64,000 bases of DNA. Origin: an uncultured Desulfomonile sp. Lineage in GTDB: Bacteria; Desulfobacterota; Desulfomonilia; Desulfomonilales; Desulfomonilaceae. Numbering within the stretch: position 1 is the first letter of the stretch; every line of letters begins with the position of its first letter. The position numbers and the translations under genes are program-made. Shown here piece after piece: positions 53,888-62,994 of this stretch. The notes beneath the pieces are model-generated. The model had not been told where the DNA came from. It did not search any database and saw only the letters and a program-made list of their open reading frames with translations. Where the stretch lies: assembly GCA_903952205.1 (NCBI GenBank), contig CAJBEZ010000015.1, positions 1-64,000 of the forward strand, written 5' to 3'.

Positions 53888-54917
53888 CCCTACTTTTTTG
53901 TAGTGAGGTGGCGCTAGCTCTAATTGATCCTCCTCTGCCCTCCATCACAATTTGGCCGGCTAAAGTTCCTGTTAGAGTGGAAGCCTGTCCTGAACAAACG
54001 AGCGCTAAAGCGAAAGCTATTCCAGCCAGAGCTGTCCCAAGTATGGGCGTGAGGAGGCTGTGGGCTTGCTGCAATTCAGTTACAACGATCCCGTTCCTGT
54101 AAAAAGTTGCGGCCGCAACTATTAAGATCGCAGCGTTGACGAGAAATGCGCAATTGAGAGCGATCACTGAATCGACAAAATTAAACTTGCAAGCCTGACG
54201 TTTGCCCTCGATCGATGAGTCGAAAGCCCTGCTCTGAAGCAAGGACGAGTGAAGATAGAGGTTGTGAGGCATCACAGTAGCGCCTATGATGGCGATCGCT
54301 ACGAAGAGTGCCCCGTCGGGAAGTGATGGAGCCAACCCATAAGCCACCTGCGTCCAATCCGGAGAGGAGTTGACTACTTCAAATATGAAGCACGACCCAA
54401 TCACGGTTATCAATACCATGATTATGAACTCGAATCTTCGTACCCCGAAATTCTGGATAGCCAAAAAAACGAAAGTGTCCAGAGTCGCTATACATACGCC
54501 CCACATCAACGGGATTTTGAACAAAAGGTTTAAACCTATTACGAAGCCCAACACTTCTGCAAGGTCACAGGCGACAATCGCGATTTCCGCCAGTACCCAA
54601 AGCATGTAAGTAACGGGTCTTGGGTAATGGTCCCTGCACGCCTGAGCGAGATCTCTCCCCGTAACGATCCCTAATCTTGCCGACAGTACCTGTAGAATTA
54701 GAGCCATACCGTTGGACATCAACAAGACCCATATCAGTGCGTAACCAAATCGTGATCCTCCTTCCAAGTCCGTTGCCCAGTTTCCGGGATCCATATAACC
54801 GACGCTGATCAAATAAGCTGGGCCCAAAAAGGCGAACATCCTTTTGAAAAGGCTGGCCTGGGTTGGGATGTTTACCGTTCGATACACTTCCGATAAAGAT
54901 TTTGTCGTCTTTGCCAC
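53817..54917 (-). CDS. mntH: NRAMP (MntH-like) divalent metal transporter, truncated and frameshifted
   Basis: 366-residue open frame. Residues 1-327 are NRAMP: helix 1 with the metal motif MDPGNWATDLEGGSRFG (DPGN), helix 6 with MPHNLYLHSSLLQSR (MPH), and the conserved CSGQASTLTGTLAGQIVMEG. Homology stops right there: the last two helices are missing and the remaining 39 residues (RGGSIRASATSLQKS ...) are an out-of-frame reading of a UspA linker. NRAMP-UspA fusions exist in this bacterial group; this one has lost about 80 residues and its frame. Transport is doubtful, since the fold needs ten helices. Confidence 0.8.
   Translation of the reverse strand: MAKTTKSLSEVYRTVNIPTQASLFKRMFAFLGPAYLISVGYMDPGNWATDLEGGSRFGYALIWVLLMSNGMALILQVLSARLGIVTGRDLAQACRDHYPRPVTYMLWVLAEIAIVACDLAEVLGFVIGLNLLFKIPLMWGVCIATLDTFVFLAIQNFGVRRFEFIIMVLITVIGSCFIFEVVNSSPDWTQVAYGLAPSLPDGALFVAIAIIGATVMPHNLYLHSSLLQSRAFDSSIEGKRQACKFNFVDSVIALNCAFLVNAAILIVAAATFYRNGIVVTELQQAHSLLTPILGTALAGIAFALALVCSGQASTLTGTLAGQIVMEGRGGSIRASATSLQKSRGGASSYRAGYQSPEPCVAASKTA
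53875..53920. repeat. Inverted repeat at the NRAMP/UspA junction
   Basis: GAGCTAGCGCCACC (53875-53888) and GGTGGCGCTAGCTC (53907-53920) are perfect 14-bp inverted arms. A CCTAC/GTAG continuation surrounds an A6/T6 loop. It lies exactly where the reading frame changes between the transporter and the UspA domain. Confidence 0.8.
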
Positions 54918-55160
54918 TTTTATTATTTCCTAAGGTTGGTATGCACGAATCACTTATATTTCAAAACCGTCGGGGTTATCAACATAGAATAGCGCCAATT
55001 GAGTTTGTCATCGTAATTCATTTAAAAAGTCCGTGTTGTGCAATGGCTGGTCACAGGTATTTGACTTTACAATGAATTACTGGGTTTTCCTCCGCGCCGA
55101 TTATTGGGCTTCTCTGTGAGCTTCAATAAGAGTATATAAGATATGCGCAAAATCTCACCA

Positions 55161-55166
55161 TATAAT
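55161..55166 (+). promoter_or_regulatory. -10 element TATAAT upstream of the cytidylate-kinase-like gene
   Basis: A perfect TATAAT lies 34 bases before the ATG at 55201. No TTGACA-like -35 is found at 16-18 bases, so an activator would be expected. Confidence 0.4.
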
Positions 55167-55200
55167 GGCTGGGTCAAGCTACACAAAAAGGAGAGACAAG

Positions 55201-56013
55201 ATGGCAATAATAACAATATCTAGGGGATCTTACAGCAAGGGTAAAGAAGTAGCGGAAAAAGTAGCGGCAAGACTGGGCTACGAATGTATAGCTCGAGAAG
55301 TACTTTTGGATGCCTCCGAGCACTTCAACATCCCTGAAATAAAACTTGTCAGGGCTCTTCACGACGCCCCTTCGGTCTTGGAACGATTTACTTATGGAAA
55401 GGAGAGATATTTGACCTTTCTGGAATCGGTATTCCTTGAGCACGTACAGAAAGATAACGTAGTATACCATGGTCTGGCGGGACATTACTTTCTGAAGGGA
55501 ATTAAGCATGTATTTAAGATAAGGATATTGGCCGATATTGAAGACAGGGTTAAATGGGAGATGGAGCGAGAGAGCATATCGGCCGAAGAAGCCTTATATA
55601 CCCTAAAGAAGGATGATCACGAGCGAAGGCAGTGGGGCCTAAGAGTTTTTGGCGTAGACACTTGGGACCCAAGCCTTTATGACATGGTCATTCACATTCA
55701 CAAAATAACCGTCGACAGCGCTGTAGACATAATTTGCAACGCGGTAGCGTCAGAGCAGTTCAAGGCAACGGCGGAATCTGAAAAAGCTCTCTCTGATTTG
55801 GTTTTGGCTTCTCGGGTGAAGGCAGCGCTTGTCAGCACATGTCCGAGTGTTAGAGTCTCCGCCAAGGAGGGGGTTGTTTTCGTTGATACGATGGTAGGTC
55901 CAGCGGTGGCGGAACCTCTTGCTCAAGAGTTACGCTCTCTTGCAAATGAAATCCAGGGTGTCAAGAAAGTCACAATAAGTGTTAGTCCTGCAGCTTCATT
56001 CTTCAGCGATTAG
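55201..56013 (+). CDS. Cytidylate-kinase-like protein with C-terminal BON domain
   Basis: 270 residues from the ATG at 55201, with AAGGAGAG five bases upstream; the open frame begins at 55165. N-terminal part (1-190) fits the Cytidylate_kin2 family: MAIITISRGSYSKGKEVAEK, a P-loop-like start where GSYSKGK departs from G-x-x-G-S-G-K-S/T, followed by YHGLAGHYFLKGIKHVFKIRI and REWGLRVF-type sequence. The C-terminal 75 residues form a BON domain (VLASRVKAALVSTCPSVRVSA ... VKKVTISVS). BON domains bind lipids or small ligands. A nucleoside monophosphate kinase activity is not assured. Next to the UspA-fusion locus, divergent. Confidence 0.78.
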   Translation: MAIITISRGSYSKGKEVAEKVAARLGYECIAREVLLDASEHFNIPEIKLVRALHDAPSVLERFTYGKERYLTFLESVFLEHVQKDNVVYHGLAGHYFLKGIKHVFKIRILADIEDRVKWEMERESISAEEALYTLKKDDHERRQWGLRVFGVDTWDPSLYDMVIHIHKITVDSAVDIICNAVASEQFKATAESEKALSDLVLASRVKAALVSTCPSVRVSAKEGVVFVDTMVGPAVAEPLAQELRSLANEIQGVKKVTISVSPAASFFSD

Positions 56014-56253
56014 CCTATCCATATTGGTGTGTCGTCCCGTGTTTAGCAGGAAGAACTGTTCTTGGATGTTTAAATTATTCCAGGGAAATCATGGACGCAG
56101 TTGAGCGCTAGTGTCTAACAATTGTTATTTTTCACAATCTATGGACAGAATCGGAGTAATTTTTTTGACTTTGACACTTTTGTTATGAAAACACTTATAT
56201 ATCAGCATGTTGCCTTTTGGCTGGGGCATTACCGCTTGTTTCCCTGGGAAAGG

Positions 56254-56986
56254 TTAAGTCATGGGTCTGGGAACCTCTGAACGTTTTAGTCCAAAGATGC
56301 GATAAAGCTTTTTCTGTACATGTGAGGTTTTCGAAGGCAGGATGTATTTCTTGCCGGTGGAAGTATCTATGAGGATAGAGGCCTGGGCGTGTAACAGTTC
56401 GTTTCTGATCTTCTCGAAGCTCATAGGCTCATGCTGACGGCTGACCCTGTACATCGCCTGCCTGACAAGAGTGTACGCGATGAAGCAGATTAGTACAATA
56501 ACACAGGCTTTGAGTATCTCATTCCACGAGTCGTCTTTCCTGGAATCTCCCAACGCCTTTTTTAAGCCCAGATCGTCATACAGTTTCCCGAAAACGTCTC
56601 CAATGCCCTCAATTATCCTCTGCTCTTCCCTGAGCCCGGCTTATGTTAACCTTGTCATCGATTGCCTCATTACAAGGCCTGGATCCGTATATGTCCTCAG
56701 GGGAGAAGATCGGAAGGACAGGGCTTCGCTGGTTCTTCATCTCAACGATGATCTTTTGGGCAAGCTTCCTGAGTTCCTCGATCTCCATCTCAGTGACAGC
56801 CTGTCTGACATGCCTTATAATCTTCTGGCTGACCTTGTCGGCCTTTCGATGGCTTTCGACTATCTGGACTGAAGTCTTTCCGTTATCTTTGAGTTTGGTA
56901 CGTACGAACACGTTATGAGGGTATGATGGGCCTGAACCCATGTCAGCTAAATGAACTACCCGCGGCACTACATCCGAAGCAGCCAA
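56254..56986 (-). pseudogene. IS1634-type transposase relic (frameshift plus internal deletion)
   Basis: The N-terminal part (56609-56986) reads VFVRTKLKDNGKTSVQIVES and KVSQKIIRHVRQAVTEMEI in one frame, then runs into a stop. The continuation LREEQRIIEGIGDVFGKLYDD is in another frame (56254-56553 and just upstream), marking a frameshift near 56635. Then NEILKACVIV joins directly to the family C-terminus LICFIAYTLVRQAM ... KKYILPSKTSHVQKKLYRIFGL. The central catalytic DDE portion (some 300 residues) is missing. No target-site duplication or terminal repeats could be fixed by eye. Inactive scar. Confidence 0.82.
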
Positions 56987-57163
56987 TTCAGGCCCCTCCC
57001 ATTACAAACAGTTAGGCTGATGAACCGAAAAAAAGTTTCAAAGTCGGGAGAATATTTGGACAACACTTCCAGAACAAGATGTGGTAGAGATAATGCATAA
57101 CTACTCAGCTTTGTTCCTTATAAGGACATTTGCCTCATTCAAATCCATAACCGGGAAAAACTC

Positions 57164-60100
57164 ATGGATGAAAGAACTGTCACGACCTCGGACAAAGAAG
57201 CTGTTTCCAAAGGGAAGCCAGCCATTCCTGCTGACATATCAACCCTTTCTTCCAGTGAACTACAGAAACTGGTTCACGAACTCTATATCCGTCAGGAATA
57301 CATGGAAGCTAAGACTAAGGAAATGGGCATATTTAGGGATAAATATCTTAACCTGTATGACTCTGCTCCGGTTGGTTACCTTACGGTCAGTAAAGGGTGC
57401 AACATTCTGGAGGCGAATTTAACGGCGGCTAGTCTGCTGGGCATGGGACGCGATGAACTGATAGGTCAGTCTATGTACTCCTTGATTTCTGAGGAAGACA
57501 AAGATTTGTTTTTTGAACTCCTGATGGCTGTTTTCAGAAGTCAGTCTCCGACGACATGTGAACTCAAACTAAAAAAAACTGATAAAACTGAATTTATTGC
57601 AGAACTCCGGGGCATTTCTGAAAAGAGCGCTAATGGCCAATATGACAGGTTCAAAGTAATTCTTTCCAATATCACTAAACGCAGGCAATCGGAAATATTA
57701 CAACGGAAACTCAGGGATAATCTTGAGTCACTATGGGAATTGCCAAAAACCCAACAAACTGATTTGAAAGTCCTCGCTGACCACGTGCTTGAAGAAATCA
57801 AGCGAATCAGTGAAAGCAGATACGCTTTTTATGGTTTTATAGACGACGAAGAAACCGAGATGGAAATCTATTCATGGTCTAGAGAAGCCATGAATCAGTG
57901 TAAAATTGTTGATAAACTTGAAAAGTTTCCTATTCCAACATCCGGAATATGGGGGGACGCAGTAAGGAAACGTCAAAGCATCGTGGTTAACGATTATAAT
58001 GAAAATCATGAATGTAAAGTTGGATTGCCCCAAGGTCATGTTGAGCTTACAAGGGTTGTTTCCGTCCCAGTTTTTAGTAGAGGTAAAATTGTGGCAGTAG
58101 GAGCGGTTGCCAATAAGGAATCTGAATACACAGAGGATGATGTCAAACAACTTGAGGTGTTTCTTTCCCATGCCCAGATAATATCCAACCAGATTCGATT
58201 GCAGGAGGCGCTTAGTAAGAGCGAGACAAAATTCCGTACCGTGGCTGATTTCACTCATGACTGGGAATACTGGATCAATCCAGACGGGGCATTAATCTAT
58301 GTCTCTCCGTCTTGTGAAAGAATTACGGGATACGATCCTGACGAATTTATTAATGATCCAGGGCTGCTCGTGAAAATTGTCCATCCTGAAGACCTTTCGC
58401 TTGTGGGCGAACAACTTAAATCGATTGATTCCGGTCCCCCGCTCCAATGTGAGTTTCGGATTGTTAGCAGTAAGGGGGAGACGCGTTGGATCGGCCAAGT
58501 GTCGCAAACCGTTTATAACCTAGACGGAGCCTGGTTGGGGCGGCGAGTCAGCAATCGCGACATTACTAAACGTAAGCTAGCGGAGTTGGATTTACGGGCA
58601 AGCGAAGAAAAATTTAGCAAGGTCTATTTATTAAATCCGGATTCCATGTCAATCACAACGCTTGCTGATGGCAAATTTGTTTCTGTAAATGACGGATTCG
58701 AGCGGATCCTGGGTTTTAAGGAACGGGAAGTTATAGGTAAGACTTCAGCGGAACTGAATCTATGGGGTGACACTGAAGACCGGCAGAAAATTTCAGAGGC
58801 TCTCAAAAAAGAGGGGAGAATTTATAACCTTGAGACTCGTGTTCGTACCAGGAATGGAGATATACGATATGGGCTTATGTCATGCTCCATCATCGAACTC
58901 AACGGGGAACAACATATACTAACTATTGGAAGGGACATCACTGACAAGAAGGCCGCTGAAGATGCGTTGCGGGCGAGTGAAGGGCGTTGGCAGTTTGCCC
59001 TCGAAGGCGCCAGAGATGGTGTTTGGGATTACAACCTCACGACTAATGAGGTTTTTTACTCTAGGCAGTGGAAGGCCATGTTGGACTATGAAGAACATGA
59101 AATCGGAAATACCCTAGACGAATGGGTAAACAGACTTCATCCCGAAGACAAAAGACGCCTCAAGGAAATTAAGGACAAATTTTGCGCCACTGATATGACA
59201 TCTTATGAAGCTGAATTTCGAATGCTGGGTAAGAACGGCGCCTATAAATGGATTCTAAGCAGAGGCAAATCCACAGAGTGGACAGACGATGGCAGGCCTT
59301 CGAGATTTATCGGCACCCATGCGGACATCACCACCCGGAAGCTGATGGAGGAGGCCCTGCGCGAACGTGAACGTGAATGGACTACGTTGATAAACAACCT
59401 CCCGGGATTCGTGTATCGTTGCGCCAACGATCGTTACTGGACCATGGACTATATAAGTCACGGGTGCAAAGAAGTTACTGGGTATGCTCCAGATGATTTC
59501 ATTGGAAACAAAAGCCTTTCATTCAATGACATTGTAGATCCAAATTATCGTGAACCCCTTTGGGAAAAATGGCAGGAAATCCTTGCCCACAATAGTGTTT
59601 TTGAGGAAGAGTATCCAATAATTACCAGAGGAGGAGAGACACGTTGGGTATGGGAAAGAGGGCGGGGAATCTTCTCGGATGACGGGCGCCTACTTTTCCT
59701 GGAAGGATTCATTACAGACGTCACTGAGCGCAAGAAAATTCAAGAAGATCTTCGAGAAAGCCATGAGAATTTCCGAACCTTCTTTGAATCGATTGATGAC
59801 GTTATAGTGGTTGGCGCCCCAGATGGTAAAATAATGCACTCAAATTCGGCTTTGACCCGCAAACTGGGCTACAGTCGCGAAGAAATAGAGAACATGCACG
59901 TGCTAGATCTGAACTGTAGATCTCAACGGCAGGAAGCGGAAACAATCTTCTCCGATATGTTTACAGGCCATAGAACGAGTTGTCCGCTTCCACTGGAGAA
60001 AAAGGATGGAACGCTGCTTCCGTCGGAAACGCGAGTTTGGTTTGGTAAATGGAGCGGGGTGGACGCAACATTTGGTATTTGCAAAGACCTCAGCAAGGAG

Positions 60101-62758
60101 CAGGACGCGCTACAAAGATTTGACAGGCTCTTTGAATTTAACCCTAACCCTCTTGCAGTCAACAGTACGGAGGATGGAAGAATTGTCTTGGTAAACGAAG
60201 CTTTTCTCTCCACCCTGGGGTTCTCTAGAGATGAAGTCATAGGGATGACAAGCGAAGAACTGGATCTTTTTACTGACCCAGAAGCACAAAGAGAGGTCGC
60301 TACTAGACTTGAGGTTCACGGAGTAATTAGAAATATAGAACTACAGGTAAAAAAGAAGAATGGAGATCTTGTCGAAGGCCTTTTTTCCGGCACGATAATA
60401 GTTATTCAGGAAAGGAAATACCTCCTGACGACTATGCTCGACATCACGGAACGCAAACAAGCGACAGAGGCGCTCAAACAAAGCGAGAAAAACCTAAGGT
60501 CTTTTTTCCAGACTATCTCTGAGTCAGTCTTCCTCATGAAACCCGATGGCGAGATACTTGAGGCTAACGAAACCTTTGCGTCTCGTCTCGGCAAGAATCC
60601 GGAAGATGTCATAGGCCATTGTGTTTTTGACTTCCTGGAACCTGAAACAACTATTAAACGTAGGGGGTGGATTGACGAAATTGTCCTCAGCGGCAAACCA
60701 GTGAGGATTGAGGACAAAAGGCAGAATTCTATCTTGGTTCATAATATCTATCCGATCTTGAATTCTGAAGGGGTTGTGGATCGATTGGCAATTTATGCCA
60801 ACGATGTTACTGCGGCCAGACTATCAGAAACAGCTTTGAGAGAGAGTGAAGCCAGATTCAGGCTCATTGTAGAGGCCGCCAACGAGGGTATATGGTCAAT
60901 GGATGGCAAGTTCAAGACAACTTTCGTCAATCGGAGAATGGCTGATATGCTCGCTTACAGCCCTGATGAAATGCTCGGTCGGACAGTGGACTCGTTCATG
61001 TTTGAAGAAGACTTACCAGATCACAGCGCCAGAATGGCTGGACGTCTCGCAGGAACGAATGAATCCTATGAGCGGCGGTTTAGAAAGAAAAATGGTGAGG
61101 AAATATGGACGCTGGTTTCCGCAACGGCTCTGATAGATGGAAAGCTGGGATTCCAAGGTTCCTTCGCCATGTTCACGGACATAACAGAGCGAAAACGCGC
61201 GGAAGAGGCTCTGACTGAAAGGGAAAGTTATTTGAGAAACCTCTTAATGAGCATGATCAATGGGTTTGTCCTATTCGAGTCTGTGTTTGATGAAAGGGGA
61301 AATTTTCTAAGCTGTAAGTTTATTATGATCAATCAATCTTTTGAAAGAATAACCGGCGTCAAAGGTGAAGACATCATTGGACATTCAATTCATGAAGTAT
61401 GGCCTGAAACTGAGCAGGAATGGATTGAAGCTTTTGGCAGGGTAGCTCTAACTGGAACACCATCCTCTTTTGAGATGTTTCATCATCCCACCAGAAGCCA
61501 TTATTATTGCAACGTATACAGACCGGAGAACAGCAGAAAACGATTTTGCGTAGTTTTTGAAGATATCACTGATAGGGTACGTGTGGCACAAGAAAAGGAA
61601 GCTTTTCAGGCTCAGGTTCTGCAAGCTCAAAAGATAGAAGCCATTGGAACAATGGCAGGGGGCATAGCCCACGATCATAACAATATTGTCCAGGCGATAT
61701 TAGGCTATACGGAACTCGCTATGCAAGATGTAGCCCCGGGAAGTCCGGTTTATTCCAGTCTGGAAAGAGTGTTGGAGGCGGCAAAACGTTCTGGGAACAT
61801 GATGAAGCAGATATTGACCTTTAGTCGCCGATCCACGCCCAAGGTCACTACAATTGATGTCAGTCCGTTGGTGAAGGAAGGACTGAAATTCTTGCAGGCC
61901 GCAATACCATCCACTATCGAAATCAAGGGAAGAATCAAACCTGGTCTAGGGAAGATTCTTGCTGATCCCACGCAAATACATCAAGTTTTGATGAATTTGT
62001 GTATCAACGCTTCGCAAGCCATGAAAAATGGTAAGGGTAAGATTTACGTAGAATTGTCAGAGCTTAATGTTGTAGATAACTGCGTACCGCCGCATCATGA
62101 GATTACACCTGGGAAGTATCTCTTACTGAAGGTTTCTGACACAGGAGTAGGGATTCCAGCAGAGATTTTAGACAAAATATTTGATCCTTATTTCACCACC
62201 AAAGAGTCAGGAGAGGGAACGGGTCTTGGGTTGTCCGTAGTTCATGGAATCGTTCGCAGTTCTAATGGGGTTATAACAGTAGAAAGTACGCCAGGCGCAG
62301 GGTCCACCTTTAATGTGTTTTTCCCTCTTGTGAAAGAACCGATGGATGTTAAACAAGAGTGCGAGACAACTACCATCTTGCCGGGAACTGAGCATATTCT
62401 TTTTGTTGACGATGAAGTTTCACTTCTGGAAATGTATGAACGCCAACTCAAAAGATTGGGCTACCATATAACCGCCGTGGACAATCCCGACGCCGCATTG
62501 GAAATACTATCCCAGCATCCCCAAAAGTTTGATGTGATAGTCGTAGACATGATCATGCCTAAGATGACAGGACTTGAACTTTCAGAGAAAATACGTCTGG
62601 GATGGCCAAACATCCCGATCATCATGTGCACTGGATGGATGCAAGATTTATCTGATGACGATTTAAGGCGAACTGGAATTCGGGCTGTTGTGACTAAACC
62701 TACAAGGAACAATGAAATAGCTGATGCTGTTAGAAAAGTGATGGATCAGAGTCGCTAA
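57164..62758 (+). CDS. Hybrid sensor histidine kinase with ten PAS and one GAF domain
   Basis: 1864 residues, no membrane helices seen. Domains in order: PAS1 (about 60-170), GAF (about 198-346), then nine PAS units of about 120-128 residues each (352-1473), most ending with the D-I/V-T-x-R-K linker. Then HisKA with phosphorylatable His1503 in IGTMAGGIAHDHNN, HATPase with NLCINASQAM (about 1611), DTGVGIP (about 1660) and GTGLGLSVVHG (about 1686), and a receiver domain with Asp1795 in VVDMIMPKMTG. The H-box reads HDHNN instead of HDFNN. Cytosolic redox, gas or ligand sensing is likely but no cofactor can be assigned. No DNA-binding partner gene is adjacent. Confidence 0.93.
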   Translation: MDERTVTTSDKEAVSKGKPAIPADISTLSSSELQKLVHELYIRQEYMEAKTKEMGIFRDKYLNLYDSAPVGYLTVSKGCNILEANLTAASLLGMGRDELIGQSMYSLISEEDKDLFFELLMAVFRSQSPTTCELKLKKTDKTEFIAELRGISEKSANGQYDRFKVILSNITKRRQSEILQRKLRDNLESLWELPKTQQTDLKVLADHVLEEIKRISESRYAFYGFIDDEETEMEIYSWSREAMNQCKIVDKLEKFPIPTSGIWGDAVRKRQSIVVNDYNENHECKVGLPQGHVELTRVVSVPVFSRGKIVAVGAVANKESEYTEDDVKQLEVFLSHAQIISNQIRLQEALSKSETKFRTVADFTHDWEYWINPDGALIYVSPSCERITGYDPDEFINDPGLLVKIVHPEDLSLVGEQLKSIDSGPPLQCEFRIVSSKGETRWIGQVSQTVYNLDGAWLGRRVSNRDITKRKLAELDLRASEEKFSKVYLLNPDSMSITTLADGKFVSVNDGFERILGFKEREVIGKTSAELNLWGDTEDRQKISEALKKEGRIYNLETRVRTRNGDIRYGLMSCSIIELNGEQHILTIGRDITDKKAAEDALRASEGRWQFALEGARDGVWDYNLTTNEVFYSRQWKAMLDYEEHEIGNTLDEWVNRLHPEDKRRLKEIKDKFCATDMTSYEAEFRMLGKNGAYKWILSRGKSTEWTDDGRPSRFIGTHADITTRKLMEEALREREREWTTLINNLPGFVYRCANDRYWTMDYISHGCKEVTGYAPDDFIGNKSLSFNDIVDPNYREPLWEKWQEILAHNSVFEEEYPIITRGGETRWVWERGRGIFSDDGRLLFLEGFITDVTERKKIQEDLRESHENFRTFFESIDDVIVVGAPDGKIMHSNSALTRKLGYSREEIENMHVLDLNCRSQRQEAETIFSDMFTGHRTSCPLPLEKKDGTLLPSETRVWFGKWSGVDATFGICKDLSKEQDALQRFDRLFEFNPNPLAVNSTEDGRIVLVNEAFLSTLGFSRDEVIGMTSEELDLFTDPEAQREVATRLEVHGVIRNIELQVKKKNGDLVEGLFSGTIIVIQERKYLLTTMLDITERKQATEALKQSEKNLRSFFQTISESVFLMKPDGEILEANETFASRLGKNPEDVIGHCVFDFLEPETTIKRRGWIDEIVLSGKPVRIEDKRQNSILVHNIYPILNSEGVVDRLAIYANDVTAARLSETALRESEARFRLIVEAANEGIWSMDGKFKTTFVNRRMADMLAYSPDEMLGRTVDSFMFEEDLPDHSARMAGRLAGTNESYERRFRKKNGEEIWTLVSATALIDGKLGFQGSFAMFTDITERKRAEEALTERESYLRNLLMSMINGFVLFESVFDERGNFLSCKFIMINQSFERITGVKGEDIIGHSIHEVWPETEQEWIEAFGRVALTGTPSSFEMFHHPTRSHYYCNVYRPENSRKRFCVVFEDITDRVRVAQEKEAFQAQVLQAQKIEAIGTMAGGIAHDHNNIVQAILGYTELAMQDVAPGSPVYSSLERVLEAAKRSGNMMKQILTFSRRSTPKVTTIDVSPLVKEGLKFLQAAIPSTIEIKGRIKPGLGKILADPTQIHQVLMNLCINASQAMKNGKGKIYVELSELNVVDNCVPPHHEITPGKYLLLKVSDTGVGIPAEILDKIFDPYFTTKESGEGTGLGLSVVHGIVRSSNGVITVESTPGAGSTFNVFFPLVKEPMDVKQECETTTILPGTEHILFVDDEVSLLEMYERQLKRLGYHITAVDNPDAALEILSQHPQKFDVIVVDMIMPKMTGLELSEKIRLGWPNIPIIMCTGWMQDLSDDDLRRTGIRAVVTKPTRNNEIADAVRKVMDQSR

Positions 62759-62904
62759 ACCGACTACGAAATGGTTGTCTTGATTGAATGCATTCTTCAA
62801 AAAACCAACAACCTTTCGCTCTAGAATTGTCTGAAACATTACCTTATTAAACTTTGATACCAGTTGGTTAACCCCTAAACAGCCAAAAAACTTATGTCGT
62901 TACG

Positions 62905-62926
62905 CAGGATGTTTCCTGGCTATTTT
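62905..62926 (+). terminator. Probable terminator after the hybrid kinase
   Basis: CAGGA (62905-62909) pairs with TCCTG (62914-62918) around a 4-base loop, then GCTA and five T (62922-62926). Flanking AGCCA/TGGCT offers a second, larger pairing usable from either strand. Confidence 0.5.
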
Positions 62927-62994
62927 TGTTTATACGGGGTCTCTTGCCCTCCAACAATTTCAGCAATTTAGAAAAATGGTTAGCTTAGCTTTGT

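Noticed and set aside
53880-53905. Programmed frameshift at the A6 run joining NRAMP and UspA
   Set aside because: A slip would fix the frame but not restore the last two transporter helices, so a deletion explains the locus better; the run also does not form a standard X-XXY-YYZ site in the transporter frame.
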